A stretch of DNA of 64,000 nt from Edaphochlamys debaryana (lineage: Eukaryota; Chlorophyta; Chlorophyceae; Chlamydomonadales): assembly GCA_016858145.1 (NCBI GenBank), contig JAEHOE010000001.1, forward strand, positions 2,108,001 to 2,172,000. The letters are read 5' to 3'. Under the pieces are notes generated by a model. The model made no database searches and was not told where the DNA came from. It was given only the letters and a program-made list of their open reading frames with translations. A program made the position numbers and the translations under genes. Positions 55,040 to 64,000 of the stretch are shown in pieces (position 1 is the stretch's first letter; each line of letters starts with the position of its first letter).

Positions 55040-55432
55040 TTAGGCCGAGCCCTCCTCGCCCTTGCCGCCCTTGGACTTCTTGGGCAGAAGCACGGCGTGG
55101 ATGTTGGGCAGCACACCGCCAGAGGCGATGGTCACCTCGCCAAGCAGCTTGCCCAGCTCCTCGTCGTTGCGGATGGCCAGCTGGATGTGGCGGGGGACGA
55201 TGCGGTTCTTCTTGTTGTCGCGGGCGGCGTTGCCGGCCAGCTCCAGCACCTCAGCGGTCAGGTACTCCAGCACAGCGGCCAGGTACACGGGGGCACCGGC
55301 ACCGATGCGCTCGGCGTACTTGCCCTTCTTCAGGTAGCGGGCGATGCGGCCCACGGGGAACTGCAGGCCAGCCTTGGAGCTGCGGCTCACGGCCTTCTTG
55401 CCGGCAGTCTTGCCCTTGCCACGGCCAGCCAT
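55040..55432 (-). CDS. H2A: Histone H2A
   Basis: Intronless, 130 codons plus stop. [14 protein letters not shown], the [15 protein letters not shown] fold start, the acidic-patch segment ([17 protein letters not shown] region and EELGKLL) and a short C-terminal tail ending [12 protein letters not shown]. No SQEF/SQEY tail, so it is canonical H2A, not an H2A.X form. Divergent partner of H2B at 55757. Confidence 0.97.
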   Translation of the reverse strand: MAGRGKGKTAGKKAVSRSSKAGLQFPVGRIARYLKKGKYAERIGAGAPVYLAAVLEYLTAEVLELAGNAARDNKKNRIVPRHIQLAIRNDEELGKLLGEVTIASGGVLPNIHAVLLPKKSKGGKGEEGSA

Positions 55433-55756
55433 CTTGAGATGTGGGGGAGCGACGAGAAGTCGAAGTGGAGAAACGTGGGATTCAGAGCTTTTAGGGTTGA
55501 TATTATTGTCTTCTGAGTGCTCGCGGGCTTATGTAGCCCAGCGGCAGCGCACGGAAAGACCCCGTTGACCGGAAACGGTCAGGCGGTTGTCGTGCTGGGA
55601 CGAGCGCCGGACGGTGTCGCCGGGCCAGCTCGCCCGAGCATCGCAGCGCCCTCATAAGCGCGCAGACATCGCGTAGAGCAGTATCGCTACGTATACAGAC
55701 ACTCAGACCTCGACACCTACCTCGCACACCCGCGACACCAACACACATCTTTGACC
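55433..55756. promoter_or_regulatory. Bidirectional H2A/H2B promoter
   Basis: Contains a perfect inverted repeat GACCG-gaaa-CGGTC at 55567-55580. TATA-like strings are ctacataag (- strand, near 55530, for H2A) and tacgtataca (near 55688, for H2B). The conserved block of the H3/H4 spacers was not seen here. Confidence 0.55.
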
Positions 55757-56230
55757 ATGGCCCCCAAGAAGGACGAGAAGCCCGTTGCCGCCGAGGCTGC
55801 CGACGCCCCGAAGGCCGAGGCCAAGCCCAAGGCCGAGAAGAAGGCCAAGAAGGCGGCCGCTCCCAAGAAGGAGAAGAAGCCCAAGAAGGAGAAGCCCGCC
55901 GGCGAGGGTGCCGAGGGCGCTGAGAAGAAGAAGGGCAAGAAGAAGGCCAGCAAGGTGGAGACGTACAAGCTGTACATCTACAAGGTGCTCAAGCAGGTGC
56001 ACCCCGACACCGGCATCAGCTCCAAGGCGATGTCGATCATGAACAGCTTCATCAACGATATCTTCGAGAAGGTGGCCACCGAGGCCTCCAAGCTGAGCCG
56101 CTACAACAAGAAGCCCACCGTCACGTCCAGGGAGATCCAGACGGCCGTGCGCCTGGTGCTGCCCGGCGAGCTGGCCAAGCACGCCGTGTCTGAGGGCACC
56201 AAGGCCGTGACCAAGTTTACCTCGGGCTAA
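55757..56230 (+). CDS. H2B: Histone H2B
   Basis: Intronless, 157 codons plus stop, starting at the ATG in gaccatggcc (the in-frame TTG two codons earlier is ignored). A long Lys/Ala/Pro/Glu-rich N-terminal tail of about 65 residues, as in plant and volvocine H2B, precedes the fold ([20 protein letters not shown]). The C-terminus is AVTKFTSG. Core nucleosome subunit paired with H2A. Confidence 0.97.
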   Translation: MAPKKDEKPVAAEAADAPKAEAKPKAEKKAKKAAAPKKEKKPKKEKPAGEGAEGAEKKKGKKKASKVETYKLYIYKVLKQVHPDTGISSKAMSIMNSFINDIFEKVATEASKLSRYNKKPTVTSREIQTAVRLVLPGELAKHAVSEGTKAVTKFTSG

Positions 56231-56280
56231 GCGTCTGGGGCCCCACCCCCCTGGCACGCCACTCCCACTCACCCAAACCC

Positions 56281-56296
56281 GGTGTTTCTCAACACC
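56281..56296 (+). terminator. Histone 3' stem-loop (H2B)
   Basis: GGTGTTTCTCAACACC, 50 bases after the H2B stop. Confidence 0.95.
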
Positions 56297-56869
56297 ACCC
56301 TTTCCTGGATGCGGACACAGGGTGGTTATCAAGCGTTGGAGACCGGGACAGAAGGGCTGCATTAGCTTGCAGGGAGAGGTCTTTCGGAGGCTGCGGGCGT
56401 GGCGGCTGAGCACTTGCCAGGTTACGTGAGTCCCTCCCGCCGCGTGGTCGGAAGGTAGGTCGGGGAGGGTTCGGGTATGCGTGCGTGCCGGGACATCTTT
56501 GTTTCCGTTGAACCTTCTCCCACAGCATACGTGCTGCATCGGTAGCCACTCGCAGCTCGCGACGTTACTCGTGCTGCACGTACTCTCTCGCCTCGCATGG
56601 ATGTTACAACGCTTGTGTGCTCGCGGCCTGGCCGCACAGGTGGTCACGGGTGATGGAGAGCACATTGATGCTGTCCAATCGCGTCAGTCCAGGCCTTCAC
56701 GAGCTTGGGGGCCAAGCAGGCCAAGAGTTATGCTTGTACGACGCTCGTCCCTTACACAGGCCGGAAGGCCGCTTGCTCGCAGGTACTTCTGGCTCGGAGT
56801 CGCGGGGCGTGTTCACCAGACGCAGTGCACTCGCCCTGTGTCGCCGCTGCTGGACATCTTTGGCTCGAG
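56297..56869. other. Upstream region of the DUF1254/DUF1214 gene
   Basis: About 570 bases without a supported gene. It should hold the promoter of the + strand gene starting at 56870. No clear element recognised. Confidence 0.4.
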
Positions 56870-59800
56870 ATGGCCAACCTTTTGGCGCTCGCGCTCCTCG
56901 GAGCCCTGGCTCTTGTGCTGCCGGCTGCAAATGCCCAAACTCTGCCGGTGAGCAAGGTTTCGCTGGTCACGGTGCATCTGCGGGCGATTGTCGGCATCTC
57001 TGCATGTGCACCGAGATGTGCACACTGCGACCTGCATGAGCGAGGCGCCGCGTGGTACATGATCATGACTCCAGTTCCGATGATCCAACGCCTGCCCCAT
57101 GCACGCCCTCCGCCCCCCGCCAGCCCGACGCCTACGACACGCTGCTGAAGGCCGGCAGCGTCGACGATGCCCGACAGCAGTCGGCCGTGGTGGCGGCCCT
57201 GGGCGCCACTGCCGATGGCATCAAGTGCGTCGTGCGAGGCGGTTAAAAGCTGCTCGCAAGGCCTGGAGAATGCCACCGTGTTGACCCTCCCTTGGCGCCG
57301 CCCCCCTTGCCTGCCCTTTCCGTACGCCAAACCCTCCTCCTGCCCTGCCTACCTGCTTCAGGTTCTTCCTCCAGCACGGCGCCTCGCTGGGCTCTGGCCT
57401 CGAGAGCCTGCGCCCGGTCCCCGCAAACCTCACTGCCGACCCCGGCCTGAGCCTGCTGGCGACGGCCGTGCAGGCCTGGCTGGCCTTCTACCCCGCCACT
57501 TACCTGGTCCCGCCCCAGACCTTCAACTTCTGGAAGTGAGTGACGGATGCTAGGCCCGACATTGCGGTTCATAAGGTGCTAGGGCCACGATGGTACGGAC
57601 GCAGGGCGCCCTTCCCTCGGCATGGGTGTCGAGGTCAGCCGCCTGCCTGCCCGCGCAGGTCGGACACCAACGCCTGGTACCACGACGCCGTGCAGCCCGC
57701 CGGCACCACCAACTCGGTGAGTGCATGCCCTTCGCGCCGTGGGACCCCGAGAGCAGCAGCACTGGTGCATTGACTCGGTCCCAGCCGCCACGCACCGCTG
57801 AGCCTGTACCCACCCTCTGCATAGAGGCACCACGGCCCCTAGCCGCTCCCTCATCTTTGAGCTCCCTCATCTTTGACCCCCGTTCGCTTTCGTTCCCTGC
57901 AGTTTGCGGGCGGCGTGTACTACTCGTCGCTGTACTACTCGCTCCGTGACGGCCCCCTGCTGCTCACCACACCCGAGTTCAAGGGGTGAGGCTTCTTGTA
58001 GCAGCAGTTGGCGCTGTTGTGGGCGGGCGTGCAACAAGCGGCGTGGAGTGGGCAGGCATGCGTTATAGCCCGACCTTGCCCGCCTTGACGACTGACCGCG
58101 TGCGTGCGGCCCCCACGCGCTGCCCCCCTTTCGCCGCCTGCCCATGCGTAGCCTTAACCTGTGGACCATCAACTTCTACGAGGCGTTTAGCAATGCCTTC
58201 TTTGTCATCGGCGCACAGTACGGCAGCAACAAGGCTTCGTCGTACCTGCTCGTACCGCCCGGCTGGGACGGAGACGTGCCCGACGATGTGAGGCCGAGCG
58301 ATTGCATAATCGATACAAGAGCTAGCGGGTCCGCTAGAGGGTTTGCTAGCTGGGCCAAAAGGCCGAGGGGTACCGTAGCCGGAGTGTTTCGTGCTCGTAG
58401 GGGATGCACACAGCCCCCGCCCGTCCGGCTTATACCTCGCTCACCTCCTGCATGTGCTCTGTGTCCCCAACCCATGTCACCCCACAGGCCATCGTCGTCC
58501 ACTCGCCCACCGTCGAGGGCTTCCTTCTGGGCCGCAGCTTCATCGAGGCAAGTGCTGGGGTTGGGCGTCGCTCCCCCCTCCTCACGACCGTCAGCCCCTT
58601 CCAACGACGCGGCACGGCACGGTGCAGTCCCCTACTGCGTTCTGCGTCCCCCACCCCTCACCCCACCCACCCCGCGCACCCACCCCAACCACCCCGCCCC
58701 CTCAACCCACCCCGCAGCCCGACGCCGCCGCCATCAAGGACTTCAACGCCGGCTGGACCGCCTCGGCCCTGGGCGCCGACCCCGCCGACCCCGCGCTGCC
58801 CTGGTTCGTGCGCTGGGCCTACCCCGAGAACCCCTGGCCCGAGAACACCGCCGACCCGCTGCTCTTCTGGCGCGTGGTGGGCGAGGTGTACCGCCGCAAC
58901 GGCGCGCCCTACGTGGCCGAGCCGCTGCTGGGGCAGCTGAGCAGCCTGGGGCTGTGGCGCGACTACGGGCTGGTGGCGGCCACCGTCAGCCCGCTGGCTA
59001 GGGAGGCGCTGGCGGTGGGTGGCCGGGGGCCGGGGGCGGGGGCGGGGGCATGGGGGCAAAGGGAGCTGGGGCGAGCCGCAATGGGGAGCGTTGGGGCGCC
59101 TAGGGCTTCGGGGTAGAGCTGTTGAGCCCGCATAGGATGGGAGGCGGGACGGGGCCCGGCTGGCCCCTCCGTACCGGTTTGCTTGGCTTTCACCAACCCA
59201 GCCTCCTCGCGCCAACCCTCCTCCCCTCCACAGGCTGCCCAGTACTATGCTCTGCGCATCATCACCGCCTGGCGCGTGCAGCCCGGCCCCGCAGCCCACA
59301 ACTACTGGTGAGCGCGCGGGCGCCCATGCGTGGGGCCGACCTGGCCAGGCCAAGACCACCTGCACTTGTACATGCGCGGCTTGGAGCTCGGCAGACGCCA
59401 AAGTTGCATGCAACCCACCGCCACCTCGTGCCCGGCCGCCTTCCCACCCACCTTCCGGCCTCCATCCCACCTTCCCCCACCTTCCCTCACCTCCCCCGCT
59501 CCTCCCCAGGCTGGCCCCCAAGACCTTTGGCTTCTACGGCTCCGACCTGGTGGCGGCCGCCGGCACGCAGCGCTTCTTCCCCATCGTCAACCGCAACCGC
59601 GACGCGCTCTACTACTTCCTGTACGTGGACGCGGCCGGCACCCCTTTCAACTTCACTAGCGACTATGAAATCATCTTCCAGGGGCCCCCGCCCATCGCCA
59701 ACTATTCCTTCTGGAGCCTGGTCGCGGGCGGGGCGGTGAGCGCACTGGGGGTGGCGGGTTCGGGGAGCAAGGGGTGCAAGGTTTGGTGCTCTAGAGGTAC

Positions 59801-60408
59801 CGCAGCTCTCACCTGCCCTGCAGCCCCCGCCCGCTGCCCGCGCCTAGTCTGTACTGGACTGCCCACGTGTCACCCACGCACACGCATGCACACCCTCAGA
59901 CTTAGTGCCGACCCCCGCTTGTTCTTGACCGCAGACCTGGTCCAGCCTCGCCCCCGACCTGTACACTCGGGAGGACGGCACCATCCCCTTCCGCGTCTCC
60001 AGCACCCGCCCCGCCGCCAACACCACCGCGGAGGAGCGCGGCTGGAACTGGGTGCCCTCCACCGCTGCGGGCAACTACATCGTGCTCCGCCTCTACGCAC
60101 CCCTCCAGCAGGTGTGTGTGTGGCTTGGCAGGGGTTCTTGGGAAGTATTAATGTTGGTGGGCTGGGTTCGGTTGTGTGCCGGGGTTGGGGCACCGTGGGT
60201 TGCGGCCGGACACACCCAAGACCGCCGGACACACCCAAGACCGCTACACTCCAACAAAACCTCCTGACAATGCTTGCCCGCTGGTACGTGGACGCAGGCG
60301 CTGGACAACCTGTACGTGCCGCCGCCCGTGACCGCTGTGGCCGGTAACGCCTCCGCCGCGCCGCCGCCTGCGGGCAGCCGCCGCAGCACTAGGAGCAAGC
60401 TGCTGTAG
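56870..60408 (+). CDS. Secreted DUF1254-DUF1214 protein
   Basis: Twelve exons join in frame (524 aa): 56870-56947, 57124-57224, 57362-57535, 57659-57716, 57903-57985, 58152-58287, 58488-58547, 58718-59014, 59234-59307, 59510-59735, 59935-60111, 60298-60408. The N-terminus is a clean signal peptide (LLALALLGALALVLPAANA). The DUF1254 part includes SDTNAWYHDAV, YLLVPPGWDGDVPDD and VHSPTVEGFLLGRSF. The C-terminal DUF1214 part includes YSFWSLVAGGA, REDGTIPFRVSS, GWNWVPSTAAGNYIVLRLY and NLYVPPPV. These paired domains are common in bacteria and patchy in algae and fungi; their function is unknown. Exon 7 ends at a GC donor with perfect consensus (GAG|gcaagt). It sits between histone pairs but has ordinary spliced-gene structure. 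Confidence 0.85.
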
Positions 60409-61425
60409 ATAGCGCCTCCGTGTCGAGCGGTTGATCTGTGAGCTTCACGCGCGCGTGCATACCCTGCCTTATATGGGCACCTGCCCTCAAGAACGGTGCA
60501 ATATCTAAGACGTGTACGTGATCCGAGTGGGAGAGGAAGATATGGTATGTTTGCAGCAGGCTGCAGGTTGTGGCAGGCACCCGGACCCTCGTGATGCGGT
60601 GTTGAGGGGGCGGAGGGGCTGCCTGGAAGCAAGGGAGGCGCTGTACGCAACCAGGCAAAGCGCGCGGAAAGTATGCGGCATGGGCGGATGCTGACAAGCA
60701 GAAAGATGGATGAATGGAAGAATGGTGTGGAAGCAAGCTCCTTGTATGTGTACATGCTGTACGGTTACATGGGCAGTAGCTTTCGTAATTGGATGTGAGC
60801 GTGGTCTATTCACCCTGCTCATCTCTGGCACGATGCTGAGCCTGTCTGTAAATTATCGGCCTCTTGTCTCCCCCCTGTAGCCCAGCCAACCACCAACGCA
60901 GCCTCGTGGCAGGTGAGCTGTACCCCTGCCTCCACGCTCAGCCCAATTGGCGGATTCTACTACTGCTGGGATCTTAGCAGCTTCCCCGCCTCCTCCCAGC
61001 GCCAGCCTCATGCACAGGCAGACAGGTTTTATTGCAGCCGCTGGGGGGGCAGGGTGCAAGTCAGGATTGGGGAGTGGCGTACGGAATTGTAGAGAGTATC
61101 CACACGTCTCAAGCGGGCACAGGTTTGGGGGTTAGCCTATGAAAGAGGCCAGCCGACCCAAGCGCCCAACACCACCCACAGGCTGCGGCTGTTGAGCATG
61201 AAGTTTAGCAAGGGAAGCTGTGCAACATTGCACAACCTGGTCGAGGCCCTTGCAGAAGAATTCGACCCGCTCGTCCTAGCCTGGCAGGGTCAGACCCTCA
61301 AGTGGATCCCCCCTTAATGCGAAGCTCCTGATTGAGCTGGGTTCGCCTCTACACATCATTGAACCCCTCCGATCCTCTGCCGCATCCCTAGTACACGTCA
61401 TGCAAGCCCGAGTCTCAGCAGGGGT
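60409..61425. other. 3' flank of DUF1254/DUF1214 gene; histone-pair flank
   Basis: No supported gene. From about 61190 the sequence resembles 52430-52600 near H3 copy 1 (for example gaggcccttgcagaa), marking the edge of the duplicated histone segment. Confidence 0.5.
60847..60851 (+). promoter_or_regulatory. Candidate poly(A) signal TGTAA
   Basis: TGTAA about 440 bases after the DUF1254/DUF1214 stop codon, a typical volvocine 3' UTR length. Confidence 0.5.
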
Positions 61426-61441
61426 GGTGTTGAGAAACACC
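61426..61441 (-). terminator. Histone 3' stem-loop (H3 copy 2)
   Basis: Same 16-base hairpin on the - strand, about 100 bases after the H3 stop. Confidence 0.95.
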
Positions 61442-61540
61442 GGGTTGAGTTGGGCGGCGAACAACGGGAAGGCGGCGGCAGGGTCGAGGGGTTATCCCCG
61501 GACCCTAGCCGTAGCCCCCCAGCTCCAGCACAGGGCACGC

Positions 61541-62536
<996 letters not shown>

Positions 62537-62619
62537 GCGGGCGGGCCCCTCCGTGCCTTCCCGCGTGTGGTGTCCCGTCCCCTGCCCCGCCCCCACACGC
62601 CGACACCCCAAACCAACTC

Positions 62620-62635
62620 GGTGTTTCTCAACACC
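62620..62635 (+). terminator. Histone 3' stem-loop (H4 copy 2)
   Basis: GGTGTTTCTCAACACC, about 85 bases after the H4 stop. Confidence 0.95.
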
Positions 62636-63630
62636 ACCCCTTCTGTGACTTTGACTCCGGGGTGGTGACTACCTCTTGGGGGCACAGGGGTTGATCGCAT
62701 AGGGTGAAGTGCACAAGGAGCCAGGGCGCGTGAGGACGGAAGGGAGTGATCGGGTGTGGGGCTCAGTTGCGCCGCTCTAACGTCTTGTGTTCCAGCCACC
62801 ATGGTTCGTTCCCGTAGGTCCATCCTGTCGGGAGCCATCTACGCCGGTGCTCGAGAGTCAGCCCAGTCCTCCTTGACCGTCAGCTCAGATCACCCGATGC
62901 ATCCAGCCCGCAAGCAATGCCTTCCGCACCATCACGTCAAACATGCCCCCTCACTTTTTGCTCTGCACTTCCTGCACCCACTGCCATGACCTCCAACGCC
63001 ACAACCGAATGATCCTCGATCCGTACTGACATCGTGCATGCCCCCTCATGTGCGTGGAGGGGGGAATGGTAAGGAAAGGATCGGGGTGGGAGAAGAAAAA
63101 GCAGGTGGGTGAAAGCTGGAGGGAGGAGGGAAAAGGAGTCTTCTCGCCCCGACGTGCTGCGGGAAAGCGGGACGGTGAGTTGAGGCTTGCGCATGATTTC
63201 CATACGGTTCTTGCTCAACATCATCATCATCCGTCTGCGGCCGGCGGCTGGAGCCAGTGGGGCGAACCAGCCCATGCCACCGCATCCGCCAGGGGCTGCC
63301 GTCAGCAGTGGTCCACCACCCACGGCGGGGTTCTACGGGGCCCGGCCCTGGCTACGCGGCTTGCCGACTGAAAGTCTGTCACGTGGGTGCTGGTGCGCAG
63401 GTGGCACACCCACGTCACCCAGTAGGTGGCGCTCTCGCTCAGCCCCTCTAGTGGCGGATCTCTGGAGGCGCATCCTGGCATCATCGCATCCTGGCCAGGC
63501 CCGTTGTCCCCTTCCTCTCAGCATCTCCCATACAGGTGGCCAGTACCCACATCCCTTCAGCGCTGGGTTACCTGGGGATACACCCGTGGGGTACACCAGC
63601 AGGAAAGGATGCGATGATTACAGCAGGAGG
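62636..63630. other. Duplicated H4 flank and unassigned sequence
   Basis: The stretch to about 62925 copies 53827-54116. Beyond that I see no convincing exon, although frames on the + strand stay open over 63187-63828. It could be intronic or upstream sequence of the putative gene ending at 63866. Confidence 0.4.
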
Positions 63631-63866
63631 AGGTTCGGGCAGCTGCCCAGCACGCAGTGCGTCGCCAGCACCGCTTGCCGGGCCGGTACGTGTACTCCCA
63701 CTGGGAGGAGGCCGAGGCGGCCGTCTTCCGGGGGGACGCACACAGGAAAGGAGAGGAAGAACTGTATACGAAGTTGGGGGTGGCCTTTGGCGGAGTCATC
63801 GCCACGCCACGAGCAGGAAGGGCTGTGACCAGGGCTCTACAGCAGGCTTCTAGGCACCGCTCATAA
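63631..63866 (+). CDS. Possible terminal exon of an unrecognised gene
   Basis: After a plausible acceptor (gatgattacag) the + strand reads QQEEVRAAAQHAVRRQHRLP, then YVYSHWEEAEAAVFRGDAHR, and ends ALQQASRHRS with TAA at 63864. The composition (charged, helical, few prolines) is more protein-like than the other frames, which are Arg/Ser/Pro-rich. Upstream exons could not be placed and no family is recognised. It may not be a gene. Confidence 0.3.
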
Positions 63867-64000
63867 CCCCAGCCAGGATGACGCACAAGAGACAGCACTT
63901 GTCTACTGGCGAAGGTGGAGCTGCGTGCTACGTGGATTCATTTAAGCAGCCGCCCCGCATACACTCCATCCACGTGCACCAAGGGGGACAACCCCCAAAC

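Noticed and set aside
62756..62989. Short + strand frame containing MVRSRRSILSGAIYAG
   Set aside because: It lies in the duplicated H4 3' flank. The equivalent site in copy 1 lacks the ATG and diverges, so it looks non-coding.

Overview
The window looks like nuclear DNA of a volvocine green alga (Chlamydomonas/Gonium/Volvox group). The evidence is very high GC, dense short introns with GT(G/A)-type donors, TGTAA poly(A) candidates, divergent intronless histone pairs ending in the metazoan/volvocine-type 3' stem-loop, a 135-residue H3 with the KTPATGG tail, and secreted M11 metalloproteases with a proline-rich arm. The species cannot be named from sequence alone. Gene models were built by hand from splice sites, reading phase and protein-family knowledge. 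Except where stated, every listed exon joins in frame.

Layout. 1-1558: 3' end of an unrecognised + strand gene. 2.4-15.1 kb: a tandem duplication of about 6.8 kb. Each unit carries a 16-exon gametolysin/VMP-like M11 protease on the - strand (3416-7157 and 10299-14220). The left unit also carries a frameshifted copy of the last exon of APC5. 14805-20128 (-): APC5, 12 exons, about 994 aa. 20841-23065 (-): a plant-type class IV aminotransferase-like PLP enzyme, 8 exons. 23489-44593 (-): a 55-exon Ski2-like double-cassette helicase, ASCC3/SLH1, about 2467 aa. 45123-49322 (+): a CofD/YvcK-like protein, 10 exons, with a probable organelle transit peptide. 50302-52186 (-): an alpha/beta hydrolase of the PHB-depolymerase/esterase type. 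52.4-63 kb: histone region with H3/H4, H2A/H2B and a second near-identical H3/H4 pair. Between the last two pairs lies a secreted DUF1254-DUF1214 protein (56870-60408). The right end may hold the last exon of another + strand gene.

How the genes fit together. This is mostly a housekeeping neighbourhood: cell-cycle ubiquitin ligase, ribosome rescue/alkylation-repair helicase and S-phase histones. Two extracellular-matrix protease paralogues lie beside it. Neighbouring genes show no operon-like logic, and no clearly new multi-gene system was found. The most unusual material is structural: the tandem duplication that captured the APC5 tail, repeat families inside ASCC3 introns, recurrent GC-AG introns, introns whose ends are G-rich and C-rich, introns inside catalytic motifs, and near-identical duplicated histone pairs.
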